Part shown: one piece after another, positions 38,084 to 46,269 of the stretch | Position numbering within the stretch: position 1 is the first letter of the stretch | Layout: each line of letters opens with the position of its first letter | Origin: Antarctobacter heliothermus | GTDB taxonomy: Bacteria; Pseudomonadota; Alphaproteobacteria; Rhodobacterales; Rhodobacteraceae | Assembly: GCF_002237555.1 (NCBI RefSeq) | Contig: NZ_CP022540.1 | Coordinates: 3,539,001 to 3,603,000, forward strand | Length of the DNA stretch: 64,000 bases | Reading direction: 5' to 3' | Made by a program: the position numbers and the translations under genes | The notes under the pieces: model-generated | What the model was told of the DNA's origin: nothing | Database searches by the model: none | The model's input: only the letters and a program-made list of their open reading frames with translations

Positions 38084-38504
38084 GGGGGCGCGAACGGCGG
38101 CATGACCACGAAACGGCACGCCGTCATCGATGCCGTCATGTGCCCGATCCGGTTCTTCGTCACCGCTGGTCAGGCCAGCGACGACGCCGGCGTCAATGGG
38201 CAGCATGCCATCGGTCGCCTGGCTACTGGGCGATCCAGGATTTGATGGGGACTGGTGCCGTGAGGCCCTGATCCTACAGAGGATTGCATCCCGCATCTCT
38301 GGACGGAAGTCGCGCGACAAACCCAACAAATACGACAAACGAAAATACAAGGGACGCATCCGTGTCGAGTTCAACTGCGCACGCTTGAAAGATTGGCATC
38401 GGGTTGTCACCCGCTCCGGCAGATCCCAGATCGTGTTCCCTTCAGCAATCGCGCTCGCAGCGATCGCCTTGTTTTTGCTCTGAACCAATGTGTCTGGAGC
38501 CTAG
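38084..38504 (+). pseudogene. IS5-family (IS427-like) transposase remnant, frameshifted
   Basis: The first part (38084 to about 38200) reads GGMTTKRHAVIDAVMCPIRF, then FFVTAGQASD. The match then shifts frame and continues (about 38200-38483) as WLLGDPGFDGDWCREAL, GRKSRDKPNKYDKRKYKGR and RLKDWHRVVTR, the normal C-terminal half of an IS5-type DDE transposase. The frameshift and missing N-terminal half make it inactive. CTGGAGCCTAG just after the stop resembles an IS5-type right end. The rest of the gap to 38727 has nothing I recognise. Confidence 0.8.
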
Positions 38505-38727
38505 CAGATCGACCACATCCTGAAGGCGTTACGCAAATACCTGCGCACAGCACAAGGGACACAGTCGCCTGGTAAACGGGGATTTTTAATCGGGGATTTA
38601 CGCTGAAAGATTGACCTCAATAACGCGAAGGTGGCCAAACAAAGCCATTAATACCACAGTCCCTGCAGGCGCGCGCCACCTATCGCCGTGTACCGGTCAA
38701 GGCCAGCTGATCACTCACGTCCGTTCA

Positions 38728-39750
38728 TCACAGCCCGCAATTGTACCGTGTATGCAGCAGGATCTGCGTCGCGTCCGGTTCACTGGTCACACCTTCCAGA
38801 AAGGCACCGATCCAGCGGACCGCTTGCGTCAACTCAGCTTTCAGGTCATGCGCCACGATGAAATCCATAGTCCCTGCCTGCAATAGCCCGCGTGATACTG
38901 GGGTCAGTTCATGACCCACAAGAATCGCGTCGTCCGCACAGCCTGTTTCCACCAGAGCCTGGGCCACGCCCCTGTTGGCCCCGGCGACATTGTAGATCGC
39001 GGGCGGCACACCATGTGCCGCAAAGTAGTCTGCCAGATGTCGGTGGGTGGTGTCGGGGCTGTCATCCGAAATCAGCGGTTCCTCGATTCGCAGATGGGGA
39101 AAGCTGGTGCGCAACACGCGGCGAAAGCCCATTTCACGGTCCTTCTGGCTGCGAAAGGCGACGCTCATCATCAGCAGGACAGGCAAGGGCGTTTTTGGCA
39201 AAGACCGGCCAATCACCTGCGCCGCCACGCTGCCCGCAGCGTGTTGGTCATTGCCGACATAGGTGTTGCGGCGCGAACTGGGCAGATCGCTGGTCAGGCA
39301 GACAACCGGCTTGCCCTTCCGACGCAATTGCCGGATTGCGCCGTTGATCGCGGGATGCTCTCGCGCCACCACCACGCTGCCGTCGGTCCGGGTGCCGTCC
39401 TCCAGCAAACGCGCGGCAAAGGCATTGGCGTCCAGTTCGTAGGTCACGGTAAAGGCGCTGCTCACGACGACGCCCGGCTCACTCCGGTGCAGCGCCGCAA
39501 TGGCCGATCTGACCTCTCCGTTAAAGCCGTCACCGGATTCGCAGTGCAGCGCGATACGCAGCGGTTTGGTCACAGAGGTTTCCTGCCGAAGCTTCTCAAA
39601 GGCCGTGCGCACCCGCTGGCGGGTCTGCTCGCGGACGCCGGGGCGGTTGTTCAACACCCTGTCCACCGTTGCGGGGCCAACGCCGGACACCTCGGCCACC
39701 TGATGGATTGTCGGACCCTTCCAGGCAGTCTTGCGATCTGATGTGGTCAT
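38728..39750 (-). CDS. LacI-family repressor of sugar operon 2
   Basis: This 340-residue regulator has an N-terminal LacI HTH (TIHQVAEVSGVGPATVDRVL, residues 13-32) and a periplasmic-binding-type effector domain. The start at 39750 is preferred because a GGAGGG ribosome site precedes it by 4-5 bases; an upstream ATG at 39819 adds an unconserved leader. It is transcribed away from the ABC transporter operon and most likely represses it until a sugar ligand binds. Confidence 0.87.
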   Translation of the reverse strand: MTTSDRKTAWKGPTIHQVAEVSGVGPATVDRVLNNRPGVREQTRQRVRTAFEKLRQETSVTKPLRIALHCESGDGFNGEVRSAIAALHRSEPGVVVSSAFTVTYELDANAFAARLLEDGTRTDGSVVVAREHPAINGAIRQLRRKGKPVVCLTSDLPSSRRNTYVGNDQHAAGSVAAQVIGRSLPKTPLPVLLMMSVAFRSQKDREMGFRRVLRTSFPHLRIEEPLISDDSPDTTHRHLADYFAAHGVPPAIYNVAGANRGVAQALVETGCADDAILVGHELTPVSRGLLQAGTMDFIVAHDLKAELTQAVRWIGAFLEGVTSEPDATQILLHTRYNCGL

Positions 39751-39845
39751 GGACCCTCCGCCCGCGCTGACGACGGATATGATCGTCGACTTGCTGCTTT
39801 TTGATGCTAAACACATCATTTTTTCCCGGTCTAGAGGGTTTGAGC

Positions 39846-39857
39846 TTTAGCGGTAAC
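39846..39857. promoter_or_regulatory. Candidate LacI-type operator
   Basis: TTTAGCGGTAAC lies in the LacI/ABC divergent gap and matches at 10 of 12 positions the perfect palindrome GTTAGCGCTAAC found before edd. LacI-family proteins typically bind such CG-centred palindromes. A second partial palindrome, TGATG-N7-CATCA, lies at about 39802-39818. Confidence 0.4.
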
Positions 39858-39888
39858 GGGTCATACTCGGGTGAATAATAAGGGAGGA

Positions 39889-39909
39889 GGCCGCCGCAAA
39901 AAGGCGGCC
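39889..39909 (+). promoter_or_regulatory. Leader hairpin upstream of the ABC transporter genes
   Basis: GGCCGCC and GGCGGCC form a perfect 7-bp stem with a 7-nt A-rich loop, just after an AGGGAGGAG stretch and 138 bp before the ATPase start. It could be a leader hairpin or an end signal for a very short transcript; no peptide frame is obvious. Confidence 0.3.
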
Positions 39910-40047
39910 CTGTCAAATTGACATACCAGGGTGCCGAAACGGGTGCGTGTTCCATGAGGCGGAAATTCCCGCATATGGGCATCTCTTTGCCTGACCGGAT
40001 GCGTCACTGGGCATGCCCGACGTCAAAAAGATGAAAGGGAGGCGCAC

Positions 40048-40788
40048 ATGAGCTTGATGGAGCTCAGGCAAGTAACCAAGAGCTTCGGCGCGATCCATGC
40101 GTTGAACGGGGTCGATCTGAAACTGGAACCGGGCGAAGCCGTCGGCCTGATGGGCGACAACGGCGCGGGAAAATCGACGTTGATGAAGATCATCGCCGGC
40201 AATTTCCCCCCGACAACCGGCGAAATCCGGATCGAGGATAAGCGCGTCCATTTCACCAAACCCATTGACGCCCGCGAAAACGGAATCGAGATCGTCTATC
40301 AGGATTTGGCGCTGTGCGACAACCTGACAGCAGGTGCCAATGTCTTTCTGGGACGTGAGCTGAAAAAGGGTTTCTGGCCTTTCCGCAAGCTGGATCATCA
40401 GGCCATGAACACCCGCGCCGGTGAGTTGTTCGGAGAGTTGAAGTCAGAAACCCGCCCCCGCGATCTGGTCAAGCAGATGTCAGGTGGTCAGCGTCAGGCG
40501 GTGGCCATCGCCCGCACCCGTTTGTCAGAGCCCAAGCTGGTGCTGATGGACGAACCCACCGCCGCCATTTCAGTCCGGCAAGTCGCCGAGGTGTTGAACC
40601 TCATCAAGCGGCTCAAGGATCAGGGCCACGCCGTCATCCTTGTCAGCCACCGGATGCCCGACGTCTTTGAGGTTTGCGACCGGGTTGCCGTGCTGCGGCG
40701 CGGGACCAAGGTTGCCGACAAGAAAATCACGGATACCAGCCCGGAAGAAGTGACCGGCCTCATCATCGGAGCGATCCAGGCAGCATGA
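40048..40788 (+). CDS. Sugar ABC transporter ATPase, single domain (FrcA-like)
   Basis: This 246-residue ATPase has Walker A GDNGAGKST, signature MSGGQRQAVAIART, Walker B VLMDEPTAA and the switch His in ILVSHRM. It has one ATP-binding domain, unlike the two-domain GguA, which fits the FrcA-type carbohydrate importers. It would work as a homodimer with the permease encoded next, whose ATG overlaps its stop (ATGA). Confidence 0.9.
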   Translation: MSLMELRQVTKSFGAIHALNGVDLKLEPGEAVGLMGDNGAGKSTLMKIIAGNFPPTTGEIRIEDKRVHFTKPIDARENGIEIVYQDLALCDNLTAGANVFLGRELKKGFWPFRKLDHQAMNTRAGELFGELKSETRPRDLVKQMSGGQRQAVAIARTRLSEPKLVLMDEPTAAISVRQVAEVLNLIKRLKDQGHAVILVSHRMPDVFEVCDRVAVLRRGTKVADKKITDTSPEEVTGLIIGAIQAA

Positions 40789-41843
40789 CCGACAATACAC
40801 AGACCCCGCAAGACACACATAGCAAGACCGCGCAGACACCGTCGGTCGACCACGCGGCCATCGACGAAAGCATCACGCTAAGGCAAGAAGTGTCCGGCAT
40901 CGGTGCCATTCTGCGGACCCAGCCGTTCTGGGTTTTTGTGGCGATTTTGGCCATCGGCGTCGTCATGACATTCGTCTCTGACGCCTTTCTAACCGAACGC
41001 AACATGTTCAACATCACCCGCAACATGGCCTTTTTCGGCATTATGGCTTTGGGTATGTCGGCGGTGATCTGCACCGCGGGCATCGACCTGTCTGTCGGAT
41101 CCTTGATGGGCCTTTGCGCCATCAACCTTGCGCTTGTCCTGCAGGCCGGTTGGGGCGTCGAGGTGGGCTTTCTTGCCTGTATGCTGACCGCCGCCGTGGT
41201 GGGGTTCATCAATGGCGTGTTGATCGCCTATGTCCGGCTGGCGCCTTTTGTGGTGACGCTGGGAATGTTGGCCATGTCGCGGTCCATCGCCATGGTCATT
41301 TCCAACAACAAGATGGTCTACGAATTCGGCCCGGATCAGGATCTGTTCGAACAGATCGGCGGCGGCAGTCTGCTGGGCGTGCCCAATGTGGTTTGGGTGC
41401 TGACGGCCATGACCCTCTTTTTTCTTTGGGTCTGGCGCTATTCGGAATGGGGTCGCTGGGTCATCGCCATCGGTGGCAACGCCCACGCAGCCAAGCTGTC
41501 GGGCATCCCGGTCGAGCGCGTGATCGTCTCTGTCTACATGGTCTGTTCCATGTGTACCGGCGTCGCGGCCTTCATGTTCATCGGCTACACCGGGTCGGCC
41601 ACCAACGGCATGGGTGCCACCTATGAATTGAACGTCATCGCGGCCAGCGTGATCGGCGGCGCCAATCTGATGGGCGGCGTGGTCTATGCGCTTGGCGCGC
41701 CCATCGGGGCCGCACTGGTCGAGCTGATCCGAAATTCGCTTCTGCTGGCCGGAATTCCGGCCCTGTGGCAGCAATTCTTTGTCGGACTGTTCCTCATTTT
41801 GGCTGTCCTTCTGGAACAGCTCCGCAATCGCGGGGGCAAATAA
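40785..41843 (+). CDS. Sugar ABC transporter permease (FrcC/RbsC-like)
   Basis: This 352-residue membrane protein has a polar N-terminal 40 residues and then about ten hydrophobic segments, with the family motif AGIDLSVGS. The start at 40785 is fixed by the ATGA overlap with the ATPase gene. It forms the channel of the second sugar importer. The sugar cannot be read from the sequence. Confidence 0.9.
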   Translation: MTDNTQTPQDTHSKTAQTPSVDHAAIDESITLRQEVSGIGAILRTQPFWVFVAILAIGVVMTFVSDAFLTERNMFNITRNMAFFGIMALGMSAVICTAGIDLSVGSLMGLCAINLALVLQAGWGVEVGFLACMLTAAVVGFINGVLIAYVRLAPFVVTLGMLAMSRSIAMVISNNKMVYEFGPDQDLFEQIGGGSLLGVPNVVWVLTAMTLFFLWVWRYSEWGRWVIAIGGNAHAAKLSGIPVERVIVSVYMVCSMCTGVAAFMFIGYTGSATNGMGATYELNVIAASVIGGANLMGGVVYALGAPIGAALVELIRNSLLLAGIPALWQQFFVGLFLILAVLLEQLRNRGGK

Positions 41844-41878
41844 CCGCCCCCAACTTCATGACAACGGGAGGAAAATTC

Positions 41879-42871
41879 ATGAAGAAACTACTGACTGCAA
41901 CTGCGCTGCTTGGCGCATTGACCGCACCGGCTTTTGCCGAAAGCCATGGCGGCTACACCTTTGCGCTGGTGCCCAAGGCGATGAACAACCCGTTCTTCGA
42001 TCTGGCGCGCGACGGCTGCCACGCCGCGCAAGAGGAACTGGCAGATGTGACCTGCGAATACATCGGCCCCGGTGAACACACCGAGCTTGAACAGATCCAG
42101 ATCGTTCAGGACCTGATCACCAAGGGTGTTGACGGGATCGCGGTTGCGCCCTCAAACGCACCCGCCATGGCCAAGGTGCTGAAAGGCGCGATGGACGCGG
42201 GCATCCCGGTCATGACTTGGGACTCGGATCTGCTGCCAGAGGATATTGCCCTGCGGACCACCTATGTGGGCACCAACAACTACAACATCGGCGTTCATCT
42301 GGCCGAACTGGTGATGGCGCGTCACCCCGATGGCGGTACCGTCTGCCTGCAAACCGGTGGCGCGGCGGCGGCGAACCACAACGAGCGCCTGCTAGGCGCG
42401 CGCGAAACGCTGGCCGGCATGGATCTTGGCGATCCTCCGGGCCGGATGCTGGACGGCGACAACGGCTGGACCGAGATTTCGGGCTGTCCGCTGATCACCA
42501 ACGATGACGGCAACGTCGCCGTTCAGGGCATGACCGACATTTTGGCCGCAAACCCGGACCTGACTGCGTTCCTGTCCACCGGCGCGTTTACACAGTGGTT
42601 CGACAACGCCTATCGCAACGCAGCCGAGCCCTACAAAGGCAAGATGGATGCGGGTGAGCTGACCATCGTGGTGGCTGACACGCTTCCGATGCAGCTTGCA
42701 CAGACCAAGGACGGTCTGGGTAACGGCCTGGTTGGTCAACGCCCCTATGAAATGGGATACAAAGCCATGTATATCCTCAAGGATATTGTCGAGGGTAAAA
42801 ACGTTGAGGACCCGATCTACACCGGGCTCGACATCTGCAACAACGACAACGTCGACACCTGCGTGAAGTGA
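41879..42871 (+). CDS. Periplasmic sugar-binding protein of importer 2
   Basis: This 330-residue secreted protein has a signal peptide (LLTATALLGALTAPAFA, probable cleavage before ESHGG) and a type I periplasmic binding fold (FALVPKAMNNPFFDLARDGC). A GGGAGG ribosome site lies 7 bases before the ATG. The mature protein contains several Cys residues, including a pair near the C-terminus (ICNN...DTC) that could form a disulphide. It should bind a monosaccharide; the next genes oxidise a sugar to a lactone and open it. Confidence 0.88.
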   Translation: MKKLLTATALLGALTAPAFAESHGGYTFALVPKAMNNPFFDLARDGCHAAQEELADVTCEYIGPGEHTELEQIQIVQDLITKGVDGIAVAPSNAPAMAKVLKGAMDAGIPVMTWDSDLLPEDIALRTTYVGTNNYNIGVHLAELVMARHPDGGTVCLQTGGAAAANHNERLLGARETLAGMDLGDPPGRMLDGDNGWTEISGCPLITNDDGNVAVQGMTDILAANPDLTAFLSTGAFTQWFDNAYRNAAEPYKGKMDAGELTIVVADTLPMQLAQTKDGLGNGLVGQRPYEMGYKAMYILKDIVEGKNVEDPIYTGLDICNNDNVDTCVK

Positions 42872-42891
42872 TCGACACCGCCTAAGACATG

Positions 42892-42915
42892 ACGGCGGCG
42901 CCCCGGCGCCGCCGT
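42892..42915 (+). terminator. GC-rich terminator hairpin after binding-protein gene
   Basis: ACGGCGGCG and CGCCGCCGT form a perfect 9-bp stem around CCCCGG, 20 bp after the binding-protein stop. With the repeat that follows it probably reduces expression of the two downstream genes. Confidence 0.6.
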
Positions 42916-42921
42916 TGCCAT

Positions 42922-42986
42922 GGGGGCGCTGCCCCCGCCGCCCTGCGGGCGTCCCCCCGGGATATTTTTTAGACAGAAGAAACAAA
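42922..42986 (+). repeat. Rhodobacteraceae-type hairpin-plus-tail repeat, copy 1
   Basis: A GGGGGC-GCT-GCCCCC hairpin (42922-42936) is followed by a C-rich stretch and the tail GGGATATTTTTTAGACAGAA. The layout is the same as copy 2 after fumC. The T-run after a strong stem suggests it also acts as a terminator. Confidence 0.6.
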
Positions 42987-42999
42987 GAGGTGTGGGCAG

Positions 43000-44079
43000 A
43001 TGGACAAGGTAAGATATGCCGTCGTCGGCGCGGGCTGGATTTCACAAATCGCCTTTATGCCCGCGGTAGCACAGACAGGGAATTCGGAGATCAGCGCCAT
43101 TGTCAGTGGCAGTGGCCCGGCGGCTCAGGAACTGGCTCGTTTTCACGGTGGCGCGGAGGTGGTCGACTATGACGGTTATGACGCTCTGCTGGCATCGGAC
43201 CGGATCGACGCGGTCTATATTGCGCTGCCCAACTCGCTGCATGCCGACTACACCATCCGCGCGTTGCGAGCCGGCAAACACGCGCTGGTGGAAAAGCCGC
43301 TGGCGCCCACGGTGGCCGAATGTGAGGCGATGATTACCGCGTCCGATGCCTCGGGCGCTCTTTTGATGACGGCCTACCGATTGCATCATGAGCCGGGCAC
43401 CGTCGAGGTTCTGGAACGCATCCGGCGCGGCGAGATCGGTGATCCGAGGCTGTTCAGCTCTGTCTTCGGGTTTCAATCCGACGCCGGAAACCATCGTCTG
43501 CGCGCCGAGCACTGGGGTGGGCCCTTGCAGGATATCGGCGTCTATTGCCTGAACGCGGCGCGGCATGTGTTTGGCGATGAACCGATTGAGGTCTGCGCGA
43601 TGGGATCGCATGGCGACAATGACCCGCGTTTTGCCGAGGTCGAGGAAACTGTCGCCGTGACCATGCGTTTTCCGCGCGGGCGGCTGGCGCAATTTGTGGC
43701 CAGCTTTGGCACCGACGCGCAAGACAGCTATACCGTTCTGGGCACCAAAGGCACGTTGCAGATCGACCCGGCCTATCGGTTCGAAACCCATTTGGCCTTG
43801 CGCCAACTGGCCGATGGGGCAGAACAGTCCGTCTATACCGCTGCGGACTGCGATCATTTCGGTGCGCAAACGGCTTATTTCTCGGAGTGTATTCTGCGCG
43901 GCACCCGCCCCGAGAATGACGGTGCTGAGGGGTTGGCCGATGTCACCATCATGCGGGCAATTGAGGCAGCGATGCAGACCGGTCAATCACAAAAGATCAC
44001 CCTGCCCCCACGCCCCAGCCATCCCGGGCCGGATACGTTGCGCGATGTCCCGCGCACCGATCGGCGGCTGGTTTTCTGA
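43000..44079 (+). CDS. Gfo/Idh/MocA-family oxidoreductase
   Basis: This 359-residue NAD(P)-dependent oxidoreductase has the N-terminal Rossmann motif VVGAGWISQIAFMP and LVEKPLAP, whose Lys is the conserved catalytic residue of the family. The sequence is of the glucose-fructose oxidoreductase-like kind. The neighbour encodes a lactonase-like hydrolase 12 bp downstream, so it probably oxidises the imported sugar at C1. Substrate and cofactor preference cannot be read. It lies 128 bp from the transporter genes behind two hairpins. Confidence 0.85.
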   Translation: MDKVRYAVVGAGWISQIAFMPAVAQTGNSEISAIVSGSGPAAQELARFHGGAEVVDYDGYDALLASDRIDAVYIALPNSLHADYTIRALRAGKHALVEKPLAPTVAECEAMITASDASGALLMTAYRLHHEPGTVEVLERIRRGEIGDPRLFSSVFGFQSDAGNHRLRAEHWGGPLQDIGVYCLNAARHVFGDEPIEVCAMGSHGDNDPRFAEVEETVAVTMRFPRGRLAQFVASFGTDAQDSYTVLGTKGTLQIDPAYRFETHLALRQLADGAEQSVYTAADCDHFGAQTAYFSECILRGTRPENDGAEGLADVTIMRAIEAAMQTGQSQKITLPPRPSHPGPDTLRDVPRTDRRLVF

Positions 44080-44091
44080 GCGGAGCACATC

Positions 44092-44928
44092 ATGACTCGA
44101 ATCGACGCCCACCACCATTTCTGGCATCCCGCGCGCGGCGACTACGGCTGGATGCCTGCCGATGACCCGATCCTGAGCCGCCCTTATTGTCCGGAAGACT
44201 TGGCACCGACACTACACGACACCGGCATCGCGCAAACCGTGTTGGTACAGGCCGCGCCCACGGTCGGTGAAACCGAATACCTGCTGGGAATTGCGGACAG
44301 CACGCCGTATGTGGCAGCAGTTGTCGGCTGGATCGATTTCGAAGATTCCAGCCAGATCTCCACTCTGGAGCGCCTTGCCCGGCATCCAAAATTCGTGGGT
44401 GTGCGCCCCATGATCCAGGACATTCCTGATGTCGACTGGATGCTGAAGCCGTCTGTGCAATGGGCCTATGAGGCGCTGGTTGATCTGGACCTGACCTTTG
44501 ATTGTCTTGGATTTCCACGCCATCAGGCGAACTTTCTGACGCTTTTGCAGCGCTACCCGGACTTGCGTGCGGTTCTGGACCATTGCCTGAAACCACAGCT
44601 AAGCACCCACTCCGAGGCGCAATTCAGAGACTGGGCCGAGGGGATGACGCGGCTGGCCGAAGGCACAAGCGCCTGTTGCAAACTCTCCGGCGTTGTGACC
44701 GAAGCGGATGACATGCCCGATGAGGCGCTGGTCAAGCGCTACACCGATCATGTGATTGCGGCCTTTGGCCCGGAGCGGGTGATGTGGGGATCGGATTGGC
44801 CCGTGGCGCGGCTGCGCTGCGAATATACCGATTGGCTTTCCATGGCGGAACGTTTGACGGCGGATCAAACAAAAAACGCGCGAGAGCGGATATTTGGCGG
44901 AACGGCGGCGGCATTTTATCGGATCTGA
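44092..44928 (+). CDS. COG3618-type amidohydrolase, probable sugar lactonase
   Basis: This 278-residue amidohydrolase-fold protein has the N-terminal metal/substrate motif RIDAHHHFWHP and the C-terminal MWGSDWPV with the catalytic Asp. This group includes L-fuconolactonase, L-rhamnonolactonase and related lactonases. After the Gfo/Idh/MocA enzyme it would open a sugar lactone. Sugar module 1 lacks its lactonase, so this enzyme might serve both pathways; that is inference. Confidence 0.82.
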   Translation: MTRIDAHHHFWHPARGDYGWMPADDPILSRPYCPEDLAPTLHDTGIAQTVLVQAAPTVGETEYLLGIADSTPYVAAVVGWIDFEDSSQISTLERLARHPKFVGVRPMIQDIPDVDWMLKPSVQWAYEALVDLDLTFDCLGFPRHQANFLTLLQRYPDLRAVLDHCLKPQLSTHSEAQFRDWAEGMTRLAEGTSACCKLSGVVTEADDMPDEALVKRYTDHVIAAFGPERVMWGSDWPVARLRCEYTDWLSMAERLTADQTKNARERIFGGTAAAFYRI

Positions 44929-44963
44929 TCACGGCGTAGATAGACCAGTGTCCGGGGCTGCAC

Positions 44964-44988
44964 ATCGCTTGTCATGGCATCAAGCGAT
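44964..44988 (+). terminator. Possible terminator hairpin after lactonase gene
   Basis: ATCGCTTG and CAAGCGAT form a perfect 8-bp stem with a 9-nt loop, 36 bp after the lactonase stop, without a T-run. The rest of the 207-bp gap to the nuclease gene shows nothing else. Confidence 0.35.
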
Positions 44989-45135
44989 CCATGGCCCGGC
45001 CAACTTAGGCCAGATGCCGCGCGCAGCTGACAGCCCCCCCTAAAGCCGAAACACAATGACGATCGCCCCGGTAGCCGGCAGCCATTGCACTCCCTTTGTC
45101 GCCCTGAAAGAGTGGAGGGAAAGAGACCGCACCGT

Positions 45136-46269
45136 ATGGCACCTATCACATTTATCCACTCGTCTGATTTGCACCTTGGTCGCCGCTTTGCCAATATCCC
45201 CGAACCGCAAGATGGCAACATCCGGGGTCGGCTGATGGAGGCGCGGCATGGCGCCATCCTTCGTCTGGCAGAGGTCGCGCGCAAGTACGGTGCCGCGCAT
45301 ATCCTGCTGGCCGGCGACACGTTCGACACCGCCACACCCTCGGCTCAGGTTCTCAAGCAGGCGCTGAGTGCGATGGCCGAGGATTCCGGGATCAAGTGGT
45401 GGCTGCTGCCCGGCAACCACGACAACCTGCGCAACGCCGAACCGCTCTGGGATCGACTGATGGCCGAGGCACCGCCCAATGTCCACGCGCTGACCACCGC
45501 CACCCCGGTCCTGCTGGACGACAGCGCCTGCCTGCTGCCCGCCCCGGTCACCCACCGCGCGCCGGGGCGTGATCTGACCGATGTGCTGGCTGCAATGCCC
45601 TCACCCGAGGGCACGCTGCGGATTGGCCTCGCCCATGGCGGCGTGACCGATTTCGAGGACACCGGCGCGCATATCCCGCCCACCCGGGCGGACAGCGCGC
45701 GGCTGGATTACCTTGGACTTGGCGATTGGCACGGGCGGTTGGCCATCGGATCGCGCACCCATTACCCCGGCACGCCGGAACAGGACCGTTTCAAACACGG
45801 ACGACGCGGCGTCTGTCTTGCCGTAACCATCGACTCGCCCGGTGCCCTGCCTCGCGTAGAGGAGGTCGAAACCGGCCATTTTTTGTGGACAGAACAGGAC
45901 TTACCCATTCAGGCCGGGCTGGACACGCCCGACGCACTGGACGCCCTCTTGCCCGACCGTGGCAGGCGCGACGTGCTGTTGCGGGTACAGGCGACCGGCT
46001 GGGCCAGCCTTGCGCAGCGCGCCGAACTGGTTCGGGCCGCCAATGCCGCAGCCCCCGATTTCGCCCATTTTGAGCTGGTCACTGACCATCTTGGCACGCT
46101 GCTGGACACTGTCGACCTAGACGCCATCGACCATGCGGGCGCGCTGCGTCAGGCCGCCGAGGATCTCAGGGATGAGGCCGAGGATACGACCCGCTCCGCC
46201 GACGACCGGGGGATCGCCGCAGAGGCGCTTGCCCGGCTTTATGCCTATGTGACGGACCCCGCCTCATGA
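45136..46269 (+). CDS. SbcD/Mre11-like nuclease (YhaO-like)
   Basis: This 377-residue metallophosphoesterase has the motifs in order HSSDLHLG (residues 8-15), GDTFD, PGNHDN and the later AHGG and GDWHG, all used for two-metal binding. It should be the nuclease half of a DNA-end-processing complex with the coiled-coil ATPase encoded next; the two genes overlap by ATGA. The length is close to SbcD/YhaO. An open frame extends upstream to 45085, but the start at 45136 gives a normal N-terminus (MAPITFIHSSD). Confidence 0.88.
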   Translation: MAPITFIHSSDLHLGRRFANIPEPQDGNIRGRLMEARHGAILRLAEVARKYGAAHILLAGDTFDTATPSAQVLKQALSAMAEDSGIKWWLLPGNHDNLRNAEPLWDRLMAEAPPNVHALTTATPVLLDDSACLLPAPVTHRAPGRDLTDVLAAMPSPEGTLRIGLAHGGVTDFEDTGAHIPPTRADSARLDYLGLGDWHGRLAIGSRTHYPGTPEQDRFKHGRRGVCLAVTIDSPGALPRVEEVETGHFLWTEQDLPIQAGLDTPDALDALLPDRGRRDVLLRVQATGWASLAQRAELVRAANAAAPDFAHFELVTDHLGTLLDTVDLDAIDHAGALRQAAEDLRDEAEDTTRSADDRGIAAEALARLYAYVTDPAS

